From: Terriglobus saanensis SP1PR4
Lineage (GTDB): Bacteria; Acidobacteriota; Terriglobia; Terriglobales; Acidobacteriaceae
DNA length: 64,000 nucleotides
NCBI RefSeq assembly: GCF_000179915.2
Contig: NC_014963.1
Coordinates: 868,001 to 932,000, forward strand
Direction of reading: 5' to 3'
How positions within the stretch are numbered: position 1 is the stretch's first letter; every line of letters begins with the position of its first letter. The translations under genes and the position numbers were made by a program. Positions 51,244 through 59,610 of this stretch are shown here, piece by piece. A model generated the notes under the pieces. That model had not been told where the DNA came from. It worked only from the letters and a program-made list of their open reading frames with translations, and did not search any database.

Positions 51244-52713
51244 GTGCCGACGAGAGAAATGCCAGAGAAAACGGGAAGAGATCTCGTGCGGATGGATGAG
51301 GAAGCGGCGATGGTGTCTGACCTGACGCCTGTGGCGGACGGTCTGCCCCTGGGTGGTCTTGGGCTGAGGCCTTCGCTGTGGCGGCGTACGGTCAAGCGAG
51401 CGGGAATCGACCGCGCCATTGGCTACACGATCCTGGCGCGTGGCTGGTCTTCGTCGGCGGGTTTGATTACGGTCGCGCTGATCGCGCATACACTCACACG
51501 GGCCCAGCAGGGCTTTTATTACACCTTTGGGTCACTGGTCGCGTTGCAGATTGTCTTTGAGCTTGGCTTTTCTGTTGTGGTTCTGCAGATGGCTACGCAT
51601 GAGACTGCACAATTGCAGATTCTGGACGATGGACGCGTGCTCGGCGATCTGCGCGCGCGGCAGAGGCTCGCCTCCGTTCTGCAAAAAGCGGTGAAGTGGT
51701 ACACCCTGGCGGCGGTTCTGATGGGCTGCGTTCTGTTGCCGGTAGGCTGGCGCTTTTTCGTCGGAAGTCCCGGAGCGGGCGATACGGCGTGGCGCGGTCC
51801 CTGGATTGCGGTCGTACTGGCGTCTTGTTTTACGTTTCAGATTGATCCCATCTTTTCATTCCTCGAAGGTTGTGGGATGGTCAGCCGCGTGGCGCGGACG
51901 CGGTTTACGCAGTCGATCCTGGGATCGTCGCTGGCGTGGGCTGCACTCCTCCTGCACCGAGGGCTGTTTGCGCCTTCCATGTTGATCACCGGGCAGGCGA
52001 TTGCCGGGGCGTATTTCCTTTGGACGCGTCGCAAGTTGCTGGTTGGCCTGCTGCGCATGACCGTGGGGGAACATGCGATCCATTGGGGCACCGAGGTGTG
52101 GCCGTTTCAGTGGAGGGTCGCGATTTCGTACGCCTCGGGCTTCCTGATCTTTCAACTCTTCAACCCGGTGCTGCTGCGCTTCTATGGACCGGTGGTCGCC
52201 GGGCAGATGGGGATGTCGTTGAACATCTCGAATGCGTTGGCGGCGGTGGCCGTGGCGTGGATCAATACGAAGGCGGCGATGTTTGGGACGATGATCGCGC
52301 GGCGCGAGTACGGCGCGTTGGACCGGCTCTTCTTTCGTTCCGTAGCGCAGACGATGTTGCTGTGCGTGAGTGGATCGGTGGTGGCGTGGTCGCTGGTCGT
52401 CCTGATGGGGTACGAGCATGTGAAGTTTGCGCAGAGGCTTCTTTCGCCGCTGCCGTTTGCACTGCTGCTCGCGACGATGTGTCTGAACCTTACGGTGTCG
52501 TCGATGGCGCTCTATCTGCGTGCGCATAAGCAGGAGAAGTTCCTGCTCAACTCCGTTCTGGGTGGGATTGTGGTGGCTACGTCGACGCTGACGCTTGGGC
52601 GCTGGTATGGGCCGACGGGCATGACGGCGGGACATCTGACAGCGACGCTCCTCATAGGCATTGGTATGGGTTCGTACACCTTTGTGAAGTACCGGCGGCT
52701 GTGGCATGCCTGA
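51244..52713 (+). CDS. Polysaccharide flippase-like membrane protein
   Basis: 489 residues with 12-14 helices and a soluble N-terminus. It looks like the MOP superfamily of oligosaccharide flippases (AIGYTILARGWSSSAGLITVALIAHTLTRAQQG, FELGFSVVVLQMATHE), although divergent from Wzx. An ATG at 51259 may be the true start. The stop overlaps by 8 bases the start of the GT2 gene at 52706. It could move a lipid-linked glycan across the inner membrane. Confidence 0.78.
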   Translation: MPTREMPEKTGRDLVRMDEEAAMVSDLTPVADGLPLGGLGLRPSLWRRTVKRAGIDRAIGYTILARGWSSSAGLITVALIAHTLTRAQQGFYYTFGSLVALQIVFELGFSVVVLQMATHETAQLQILDDGRVLGDLRARQRLASVLQKAVKWYTLAAVLMGCVLLPVGWRFFVGSPGAGDTAWRGPWIAVVLASCFTFQIDPIFSFLEGCGMVSRVARTRFTQSILGSSLAWAALLLHRGLFAPSMLITGQAIAGAYFLWTRRKLLVGLLRMTVGEHAIHWGTEVWPFQWRVAISYASGFLIFQLFNPVLLRFYGPVVAGQMGMSLNISNALAAVAVAWINTKAAMFGTMIARREYGALDRLFFRSVAQTMLLCVSGSVVAWSLVVLMGYEHVKFAQRLLSPLPFALLLATMCLNLTVSSMALYLRAHKQEKFLLNSVLGGIVVATSTLTLGRWYGPTGMTAGHLTATLLIGIGMGSYTFVKYRRLWHA

Positions 52714-53746
52714 GAAGCAACCTCTGCTCACGATCGCTGTCCCCACCTACCAACGCGCGGAGTATCTCCGCGAGTTCCTTGCTGAGCTGTTGCCGCAACT
52801 CGAAGGTGTGGACGACGTAGAGCTTCTCATCTCGGATAACTGCTCTCCGGACGAGACACCTGCGGTGGTGCAGGCGGCGATCGATGCGGGAGCGCGGCTG
52901 CGCTCTGTGCGGCAGGCAGAGAATATCGGTTCGGATGCAAACTTCGTCTTCTGCTTTCGCGCGGCGCGGGGAAAATACTTCTGGCTTTGCGGAGACGATG
53001 ACGTCCTGCGGCCGGGTGCGATTGCGAGTGTACTGGGGCACCTGCGTGGAGCGGAGTATGACTTTGTCTATCTCTCCGCCGAGGCGTTCTCCAAAGACTG
53101 GCGCGTCGAATACAAAGGCGATGCGTACGGGCGCGAGGCGGAGATTGTGACGTCCGCGCGAACGCTGGCCGTGATGATGAATGTGATGGTGACGTTCATC
53201 ACGGGCATCATTAGCAACCGCGAACGCTTTTTGCAGCTTGAAGCCGAAGCTCCCGAGGCTTTCCTGGGAACGAACCTGACGCAGTTGAGCTGGACGCTGC
53301 CGCTGCTGGACCAGCATCGCCAGAGTCTCGTTCTGTGGCAGAAGTGGGTTTCGGGCCGCGAGATGAACTCCGGCGGATATGGCTTGGCGGAGGTCTTCGG
53401 CGAACGCTTTGCGACGCTGGTGCACCGGTTGATGCCACGGCATCCGCGCGTGGCGCAGGTCTTTGTGAACTACACGCTGCGGCAGTGGTTTCCGGAGACG
53501 CTGCTGCAGATGCGAACAGGAGATGTCGGCGATCGATATGGACTGAGCGAAACAGGGGAAGTGCTGCGAAGATCTTTTGCGGGAAACCCACGCTTCTGGT
53601 TGCTGGTGTGGCCGGTGCTGCATTTGCCGCTGCCGCTGGCGCGGAGATGGCAGTGGGCTGGAGCGAAGGCGAGTGTCCTGGCGAATCTCTTCCTGCTTCC
53701 CGCGCAGACCCTGCGCAAGCTGCGCGGGAAGCAGTCCAGGCGCTGA
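52706..53746 (+). CDS. Glycosyltransferase family 2 (abequosyltransferase-like)
   Basis: 346 residues. TIAVPTYQRAEYLREFL opens the GT-A domain, LLISDNCSPDET is the nucleotide motif, and LCGDDDVLRPGAI is the metal/DXD site. The rest is helical and variable. The group adds sugars to O-antigen side chains or glycolipids. Overlap with the flippase gene shows co-transcription. Confidence 0.88.
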   Translation: MPEKQPLLTIAVPTYQRAEYLREFLAELLPQLEGVDDVELLISDNCSPDETPAVVQAAIDAGARLRSVRQAENIGSDANFVFCFRAARGKYFWLCGDDDVLRPGAIASVLGHLRGAEYDFVYLSAEAFSKDWRVEYKGDAYGREAEIVTSARTLAVMMNVMVTFITGIISNRERFLQLEAEAPEAFLGTNLTQLSWTLPLLDQHRQSLVLWQKWVSGREMNSGGYGLAEVFGERFATLVHRLMPRHPRVAQVFVNYTLRQWFPETLLQMRTGDVGDRYGLSETGEVLRRSFAGNPRFWLLVWPVLHLPLPLARRWQWAGAKASVLANLFLLPAQTLRKLRGKQSRR

Positions 53747-54133
53747 TGCAGAATGAGATTTTTCTGCATAGATTTGCGAGCCATGTGCTAAAGTATCTCT
53801 AGTGGCGAGCAATCGCCCCGGGTGTTTCGGGAACGGCCCTGAGTGGATTGGGGTTGGCCAGAGACTGAAACGGTCCCGTCCCAACTGCGGCTTTCAAATG
53901 CGTTGGTTGCTCTGGCTTTGATGGCCCTTATGTTTTTATGGACCTCGCCGTGCAGCAGCATGATTCATCTCAAGGTGAGATGGCCCTAGCTGAAACAAGA
54001 TGCAATCCATGGTGTGCGAATCAAGCCAGCGACTCGCGACACACTCTGCAAACCGAATGACGATGACTGGCAGGCAGATGCAGTTCGAGAGACGGACGCG
54101 TTGCCCCGTATCACCACATAGGAAACCCATACT
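53747..54133. other. 387-base leader/intergenic region upstream of the RNA helicase
   Basis: No gene seen. A TGC-TAAAGT extended -10-like sequence at 53786-53794 would give a leader of about 330 bases. Long leaders are common for cold-shock-type RNA helicase genes; here it is inference only. Confidence 0.4.
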
Positions 54134-55639
54134 TTGAATCCAGTTTTTGAAGGCACCACTGAGCCGACGGCAGAGCCCAAGGCAGTTGAAGTAAAGACCA
54201 CCACTCCTCCCGTAGCGACCGAAGTTCAATTCAACGATTTCAATATTTCAGAGAAGCTGAAGCAGCGTCTTGCTGCCAACAACTTTGTGAATCCGACGCC
54301 GGTGCAGGCGAAGGCCATCCCTCCGGCGCTGGAAGGCCGCGATGTTCTGGCGACTGCAGCAACCGGAACGGGCAAGACCCTTTCTTTCCTGATCCCGATG
54401 ATCGAGCGGATGGATGCGAATCCTCTGGCGGCGTTGGTACAGCAGGTTGCGCAGGAGCAGGCGCCCCAGCCTCCCCAGTACGGCCGTCAGCGCGGTGGAC
54501 GCAACAATCCTCCTCCCCGTGGACCCCGCGCACCGATTCGCGCTTTGATCCTTCTGCCTACGCGTGAGCTTGCGATGCAGGTTCTCGATGCGTACGCGAA
54601 GATCGTTCCGAATGCCAAGCAGGATTCCGTGCTCGTCTGCGGTGGTCTGAGCGAAGGCGCACAGTTGGATGCTCTCCGTCGCGGACCGCGTCTCGTTGTC
54701 GCGACTCCCGGCCGTCTTGAGGATTACCTCAAGCGTCGCGAGATCAACCTGAACAACGTCGAGATGCTCGTCCTGGACGAAGTCGACCGCATGCTGGACA
54801 TGGGCTTCCTGCCCGCGATCCGCCGCATTGTGGGCGCTCTTCCGAAGACGCGTCAGACGATGTGCTACTCGGCTACGCTCGATGCCAACATCACGGAGAT
54901 CGTTCGCGACTACGTTTCGAACCCGATCCGTATCCAGATTGGAACTACGTCGAAGCCGAACGAGCGTGTGGAACTGCGCGCTTTCACAGTCATGCAGGAC
55001 CAGAAGCTGAGCCTGCTGGATCAGCTTCTCGGTGAGCACGCTGGATCGTACCTGGTCTTTTCGCGCACGAAGCATGGCGCGGATCGTATTGCCAAGAAGC
55101 TCGAGAAGCTGGGACATGAGACCGACGTCATCCATGGCGATCGTTCGCAGTCACAGCGTACCGCTGCTCTGAAGAGCTTTGCAATGGGTCGCAGCCGCGT
55201 CCTGGTGGCGACGGACGTTGCCGCTCGCGGTATCGACATTCAGCACATCGCGCACGTCGTGAACTACGACCTGCCGAACGGATCGGATGACTTCGTGCAT
55301 CGCATTGGCCGTACTGGCCGCGCGAGTGCGTCGGGTGTTGCGACCACGTTTGTCATGCCACAGGAGCGCAGCGATGCACGTAAGCTGGAGCGCGAACTGA
55401 AGATCAGCTTCAAGTGGGCGGAAGCCGACAAGGGACTGGCCAAGGAAGAGCGCAACAAGCCCGTGGACATGAACGGCGACATGCTGCACATGGAGACACG
55501 CGCATGGCGCACCAATCCTTCGGGAACGGGACACGAGCCGACTTCGGTTCCGTCACGTCGTCCGCAAGGGAACCGCGGTCCGGGTGGACCAAGCCGTCGC
55601 CCGAGCAGCGGTGGTGGTGCTGGTCGTCGCGGGCGCTAG
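54134..55639 (+). CDS. ATP-dependent RNA helicase (DEAD-box-like)
   Basis: 501 residues from a TTG start. The Q motif is FSEKLKQRL...NFVNPTPVQAKAIP; motif I ATGTGKTL; motif Ia PTRELAMQV; motif II DEVD (DEAD normally); motif III SATL; motif VI HRIGRTGRA. Between motifs I and Ia lies an unusual insert of about 45 residues, Gln/Pro/Arg/Gly-rich, and the C-terminal tail is Arg/Gly/Pro-rich (RGPGGPSRR). Both could bind RNA. It unwinds RNA duplexes, often in ribosome assembly at low temperature. Confidence 0.93.
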   Translation: MNPVFEGTTEPTAEPKAVEVKTTTPPVATEVQFNDFNISEKLKQRLAANNFVNPTPVQAKAIPPALEGRDVLATAATGTGKTLSFLIPMIERMDANPLAALVQQVAQEQAPQPPQYGRQRGGRNNPPPRGPRAPIRALILLPTRELAMQVLDAYAKIVPNAKQDSVLVCGGLSEGAQLDALRRGPRLVVATPGRLEDYLKRREINLNNVEMLVLDEVDRMLDMGFLPAIRRIVGALPKTRQTMCYSATLDANITEIVRDYVSNPIRIQIGTTSKPNERVELRAFTVMQDQKLSLLDQLLGEHAGSYLVFSRTKHGADRIAKKLEKLGHETDVIHGDRSQSQRTAALKSFAMGRSRVLVATDVAARGIDIQHIAHVVNYDLPNGSDDFVHRIGRTGRASASGVATTFVMPQERSDARKLERELKISFKWAEADKGLAKEERNKPVDMNGDMLHMETRAWRTNPSGTGHEPTSVPSRRPQGNRGPGGPSRRPSSGGGAGRRGR

Positions 55640-55662
55640 TTGCGATTGAGTTGAAAAGAGAA

Positions 55663-55690
55663 CCCCGGACTTCGGTCCGGGGCTTTTTGT
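55663..55690 (+). terminator. Terminator after the helicase gene
   Basis: An 8-bp all-GC-rich stem (55663-55670 with 55675-55682) with a TTCG loop, followed by CTTTTTG, 24 bases after the stop. Confidence 0.85.
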
Positions 55691-56148
55691 TTGTTCTTTG
55701 TTCTTCCGGCTTCCTGCTGGATGTCCGATGCATCCTTCTGCAAAGCACGGATGTTCGAAGCTCAAGCTTCGAGCTTCTACGGTTATAGCCTGTATCTGGA
55801 AGATCGATAGGCCGGGCGCCTCGAATCACTAGTTAGCCGGCAGGACCCCTTTTGATAAAGCTCATCCATTTAGATAAGTGGAGACAGTAACTTCTACTGC
55901 TTGTTCGTGTGAAGTTGTGTCTTCTTACACTTTGTAATGTTAAAAAAGCAAAGCTTATGCGCTTGCGGATGTACACGAAATGACCGCGAATTGTGTTCCC
56001 CTGGGAATATGGAAGAGGCCTTGTTGTTCTTGTAGTCAGTGCATCGCGAATTCTTCACTCTGTAGCTGGCTCTGCGATCGTCTCTGTTCCGGGAGGAAAG
56101 CTCCAAGACTGCTCTATGAGTGGGTGCGCGAACACTCAAGGAGAAGTT
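55691..56148. other. Low-GC intergenic region
   Basis: 458 bases between the helicase terminator and the TIGR03118-like gene. I see no gene; it has AT-rich stretches and a small 7-bp inverted repeat (55757-55763 with 55771-55777). Confidence 0.4.
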
Positions 56149-57342
56149 ATGAAGTCACTCGTGAATATTGCTGTTAGCGCTGTAACCATGCTGTCTCTGG
56201 GAGTTATGTCTCCTGCCCAGAGATACACCCAGACAAATCTTGTTTCGAACACCTCGGGCGTAGCGCCGATAACAGATCCAAATCTTGACGATGCATGGGG
56301 CTTGAGCCGTGCATCGTCGGGAGATTGGTGGGTATCTGACAATGACAGCGGTGTGAGTACTCTTTATGCTGGCAACGGCACAAAGAACGCTCTGACCGTA
56401 ACAATCCCCTCGGTTAATCCGAAGAAGAACCCAAAAGGTAGTCCGACCGGCACGATTGCCAATGGCAGTACGACCGATTTTCTCATCGCACCAAATACAC
56501 CAGCAGTTTTTCTCTTTGTTACATTGGATGGCGGGATCGCAGCATGGAATCCAAACTTCGCCATCTCTCAGGGAGGCGCGGCACCTTCGACGAATGCCGT
56601 CCTGGTTTCGAAGAGCTCAGATGGCTCGTCTTACACGGGAATCACGAGCTCATTTATTAAAGACAAGCGGTATCTGTATGTTGCCAACTTTGCAAAGTCG
56701 CGCGTCGATGTTTTCGATAGCTCCTTTCACAGGGTCACTCTCCATGAGGACTCCGATCATACTTACGACTTCAATGACTCGAACGGTCGTCAGCGCAATG
56801 AGCCGTTTGTGGATGAGCGGCTTCCTAAAGACTTCGCACCCTTTAACGTGCAGGCCATTGGACCGGATATCGTCGTAACTTACGGTTTGCTCGTTGAAGG
56901 TCAGCATGTTGCTGCTGGCGGCCCCGGACTGGGCTACGTTGATGTGTATACTTCCTCCGGTCGGCTGCTCACTCGTCTTGAGAGCGGTTCTCAATTGAAT
57001 TCACCTTGGGGCGTTACGCTTGCACCGTTGGACTTTGGACGTTTCAGCCACGCTCTGCTTGTGGGGCAATTTGGAGGTGGAGGCTCTACACCTTCGGCCG
57101 GTACGATTGCTGCTTATGACTTAGCAACTGGTGAGTTCTTAGGTACGGTAGAGGATGCAACTGGAAGGCCAATCGTTGTTCCTGGACTCTGGAGCTTGAG
57201 TCCGGGTAATGTCAGCCCAACTAATCTGGACTCTGCCGCTGCACCCGCCGCCGAGGTGTACTTTACCTCCGGCACAAGCAGGAGTCTTTTTGGTTATTTT
57301 ACGGCCGTGTCGACTGATCTTACAGAAGGCAATGCTCAGTAG
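56149..57342 (+). CDS. TIGR03118-like secreted protein
   Basis: 397 residues from ATG 56149 behind AAGGAGAAG. A signal-like start (LVNIAVSAVTMLSLGVMSP) is followed by YTQTNLVSNTSGVAPITDPNLDDAWGLS, a recognisable opening of the TIGR03118 family. Beta-rich repeats (FVTLDGGIAAWNP, YLYVANFAKSRVDVFDSSF, VDVYTSSGRLLTRL, GTIAAYDLATGEFLGT) suggest a beta-propeller. Family function is unknown. No PEP-CTERM anchor is visible. An upstream open frame is not used. Confidence 0.85.
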   Translation: MKSLVNIAVSAVTMLSLGVMSPAQRYTQTNLVSNTSGVAPITDPNLDDAWGLSRASSGDWWVSDNDSGVSTLYAGNGTKNALTVTIPSVNPKKNPKGSPTGTIANGSTTDFLIAPNTPAVFLFVTLDGGIAAWNPNFAISQGGAAPSTNAVLVSKSSDGSSYTGITSSFIKDKRYLYVANFAKSRVDVFDSSFHRVTLHEDSDHTYDFNDSNGRQRNEPFVDERLPKDFAPFNVQAIGPDIVVTYGLLVEGQHVAAGGPGLGYVDVYTSSGRLLTRLESGSQLNSPWGVTLAPLDFGRFSHALLVGQFGGGGSTPSAGTIAAYDLATGEFLGTVEDATGRPIVVPGLWSLSPGNVSPTNLDSAAAPAAEVYFTSGTSRSLFGYFTAVSTDLTEGNAQ

Positions 57343-57369
57343 CGTTAGTCTGCAGTAACTCCGAAGCTT

Positions 57370-57407
57370 GTTAGCATGCCGCAGTTATACCGCCGCGGCA
57401 TGCTAAC
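57370..57407 (+). terminator. Terminator-like inverted repeat after the TIGR03118-like gene
   Basis: A perfect 13-bp stem (57370-57382 with 57395-57407) with a 12-base loop, 27 bases beyond the stop. No strong T tract follows. Confidence 0.55.
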
Positions 57408-57437
57408 ACCGCGATAATAAGTATTTGGTTGGAAGTC

Positions 57438-57470
57438 ACTTATAAAGTAAGTGAACCTTACTTTATAAGT
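57438..57470 (-). terminator. AT-rich 14-bp inverted repeat between convergent genes
   Basis: A perfect 14-bp stem (57438-57451 with 57457-57470), all AT-rich, loop TGAAC. It lies 34 bases past the sigma-factor stop. The composition is unlike a usual GC-rich terminator, so it may be an operator or hairpin of another kind. Confidence 0.4.
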
Positions 57471-57504
57471 AGTGTTGTTTGCAGAAGAGAGTGTGGCAAG
57501 GAGG

Positions 57505-58065
57505 TCAGGCGGGGCGGCAGGTGCAATCGACGCAGCCGTGTTCGGCGCAGCAGCCGCAGGTACGGAGGAGTTCGCGGCGAAGTGCCAGACGTGCTCGATA
57601 GGCGCGGACGCCTGCGTTTCCTGAAGTAATGTTGTGCGCCGTGGCGAAGTCTTTCAAGCTGATGTTGCCGAGGTCCACTTCCCGGAGGATTTCGGCGTAT
57701 GCGGGCGTTAGGTGGTCGAGCACTGCTGTGATGCAGGTGCAGACGACGAGCTCAAGAGTAGGGTCTTTGGCAGGGAGATGTTCGAGAGCGTGTCCCCATG
57801 CTTCCAGCAGCTTGTTTTCGGTGGTGCGGCGGCGATAGTGATCGATGATCGCGTTGCGCAGGATGCGATAGAACCAGGCAACTGCGGACTCGTTTGCACG
57901 CAACTCCCCACCGTGTTGCAAAGCGCGAATGTAGGCGGTTTGCAGAATGTCTTCCGCCAATGCACCATCCGCAACGCGGCGCTGCACGAAGCCGAGGAAC
58001 TGCTTCCGTTGGTCGAGCAGCTGCGTTGGAATCTCTGGGTCCAATTTATGGCTTTCGATAGACAT
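57505..58065 (-). CDS. ECF sigma factor with Cys-rich C-terminus (CorE-like)
   Basis: 186 residues. Region 2 reads ALAEDILQTAYIRALQHGG with VAWFYRILRNAIIDHYRRR; region 4 reads LTPAYAEILREVDLGNISLKDFA. The linker between them carries CTC (CVC-type CxC), and the last 20 residues hold RTCGCCAEHGCVDCTC, six Cys and one His. This CxC-plus-tail pattern is that of CorE-type (ECF44) sigma factors, in which copper or cadmium binding at the tail turns activity on and off. No anti-sigma gene is adjacent, as expected for that type. It begins 13 bases after the GT4 stop. Confidence 0.85.
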   Translation of the reverse strand: MSIESHKLDPEIPTQLLDQRKQFLGFVQRRVADGALAEDILQTAYIRALQHGGELRANESAVAWFYRILRNAIIDHYRRRTTENKLLEAWGHALEHLPAKDPTLELVVCTCITAVLDHLTPAYAEILREVDLGNISLKDFATAHNITSGNAGVRAYRARLALRRELLRTCGCCAEHGCVDCTCRPA

Positions 58066-58078
58066 CCACTCTCAACGA

Positions 58079-59209
58079 TTACACAACCAGTACATCCACC
58101 CACGCCGCCACATTCTTCGGCAGGTCATGGTTCTGAAGCGCGCGGTCCCGCCCTGCAGCACCCATTCTTTTCCTCAAAGCCTCATCTCCAGCCAGCTTCA
58201 GGATACCTGCCGCAAGCGCCCCATCATCCTGAGGCTCGAATCCAAACCCATTCAGCCCATCCTCCACAAGCTCCGGCAGGCCGCCGATCCGAGCCGCCAC
58301 CACCGGCAATCCTGCGCTCATGCCCTCCGCCACCGACAGGCAAAACGCCTCATGCCACTGCGAGCATTGAATCTGAATCGCTGCTGCCCGCCATGCTCCG
58401 CTTGCGGAAAGATCCTGCACCTGGCCGCACCAAGTCACATGGTCCGCGATCCCTAATTCGTTTGCCATCGCGGCATATTCGTCCCGTCCAGCCCCGTCTC
58501 CACAGAAGACGAATTGCAGGTCCTGCCGCTCGGCCAGCACCCGCTTCGCTGCCCTTAGCGCTACGTCGATGCCTTTTTCAGGCACCAGCCAGCTGGTCTG
58601 CAAGACGATCCGCCGATCCACCGGAATGGCATACTTCTTTCGGAACGCAGCCGCATCGCCCAGGTCTCGATGGTTATCCACGGCGCTGTAGATTACGCGG
58701 CTCTTGCCTGCCGGCACGATCTGTTCCCGGTCTGAACATGCCTTCACGAAAACCGTCGCGCATATGGACTCAGTCAGAGGCTTCATGAGCATCTGCACCT
58801 TGCTGTCTGCGCGATAGTTGTACCGCGCTGCCGATCTCGAAGTCTGGTCGTAATAGATTCGCCGCCCAACACCCAGCAGCGATCCCAGCAAAGGCCACAG
58901 CCGCACCGGTCCGCCCAGCGTATAAAGCAGCACGTCCGGACGATACCGCAGAACCAGCTTTATATATTCCAGGGTGTTTTTGAGCCCCAGCCCCTCCTGC
59001 GCCGGCATGACGTCCAGGGTTACATTGCCAGGCTCCAGCAGGAACTCCCGCACCGCGCCTTTGGGCTCCGTGAGGTAGCAGATCGTCATGTCCCAGCCTT
59101 TGCGGTCCAACTGCCGTGCCAGTTCCGCCGCATAACTTTCAATTCCGCCGATACGGTTTGCCGCCAACGCCGCCAGGAACAAAACCCGTTTGCGCTTCGA
59201 TGTCGCCAT
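58079..59209 (-). CDS. Glycosyltransferase family 4
   Basis: 376 residues. ANRIGGIESYAAELARQL opens the GT-B fold; LQTSWLVPEKGIDVALRA is the central hinge; the nucleotide-binding end reads EAFCLSVAEGMSAGLPVVAARIGGLPEL with E-x7-E. It probably adds a hexose to a surface polysaccharide or lipid. It is on the same strand as the sigma factor 13 bases downstream and the metallothionein-like gene upstream, though a terminator separates the latter. Confidence 0.9.
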   Translation of the reverse strand: MATSKRKRVLFLAALAANRIGGIESYAAELARQLDRKGWDMTICYLTEPKGAVREFLLEPGNVTLDVMPAQEGLGLKNTLEYIKLVLRYRPDVLLYTLGGPVRLWPLLGSLLGVGRRIYYDQTSRSAARYNYRADSKVQMLMKPLTESICATVFVKACSDREQIVPAGKSRVIYSAVDNHRDLGDAAAFRKKYAIPVDRRIVLQTSWLVPEKGIDVALRAAKRVLAERQDLQFVFCGDGAGRDEYAAMANELGIADHVTWCGQVQDLSASGAWRAAAIQIQCSQWHEAFCLSVAEGMSAGLPVVAARIGGLPELVEDGLNGFGFEPQDDGALAAGILKLAGDEALRKRMGAAGRDRALQNHDLPKNVAAWVDVLVV

Positions 59210-59335
59210 CTTCTAACCCTAACCTGCCGCAGCCCTCAATTTATTCCAAATAGAGCCCTGAAGTTGGAAGTTCCTTGCAGCCGACATCGCTGCTCGCTTT
59301 GGCTGTTAAAGGACGGTTCTGGCATCGGGAGAGCA

Positions 59336-59372
59336 AACGGTCAGGAAGCCCTTTCAGAGATTCCTGACCGTT
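59336..59372 (-). terminator. Terminator after the metallothionein-like gene
   Basis: A perfect 12-bp stem (59336-59347 with 59361-59372) with a 13-base loop, followed on the minus strand by TGCTC after TT. It begins 10 bases beyond the stop at 59383, so the small gene forms its own transcript. Confidence 0.72.
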
Positions 59373-59382
59373 GGATGGCTGA

Positions 59383-59469
59383 TCAGGCGCGTTTATTGCA
59401 GATACAGACTGGCGTGCAGATGCAACCGGTGCCGCAGGGGCAGTCTTCACAACGTGTTGTGGTGGTCAT
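59383..59469 (-). CDS. Metallothionein-like Cys-rich 28-residue peptide
   Basis: A 28-residue open frame, too short for standard gene finding. Seven cysteines (7, 10, 12, 16, 18, 22 and 24) form CEDCPCGTGCICTPVCIC, with CxC and CxxC spacing typical of thiolate metal clusters. There are no other obvious features, but an AAGGAG with optimal spacing precedes the ATG, and a stable 12-bp terminator lies 10 bases after the stop, so it is probably a real gene. The peptide could bind copper, zinc or cadmium. It sits 1.3 kb upstream of a CorE-like sigma factor on the same strand. Confidence 0.7.
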   Translation of the reverse strand: MTTTTRCEDCPCGTGCICTPVCICNKRA

Positions 59470-59484
59470 GTTGTTTCTCCTTCG

Positions 59485-59503
59485 GAACGCGATGGCCGCG
59501 TTC
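59485..59503 (-). promoter_or_regulatory. 7-bp hairpin in the leader of the metallothionein-like gene
   Basis: 59485-59491 and 59497-59503 are perfect complements with a 5-base loop, ending just upstream of the AAGGAG ribosome binding site. It could control translation; no known metal-responsive riboswitch is recognised. Confidence 0.4.
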
Positions 59504-59610
59504 ACAAAGGCTGACGCAGGTGAAAGGAAAACATTACACCGGGGGACGGCTCAAGTTGGCAGACGTGTTTAGCGCAGCTCTGCCGCGCAAGCAAACACAC
59601 TCTCTAGCGG

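Noticed and set aside
52652-53884. 410-residue minus-strand frame across the GT2 gene
   Set aside because: His/Arg/Gln-rich, antisense to a complete glycosyltransferase; no start signal.
57712-58788. 358-residue Pro/His/Arg-rich frame on the plus strand
   Set aside because: It is antisense to the sigma factor and the GT4 gene, and its composition indicates a shadow frame.
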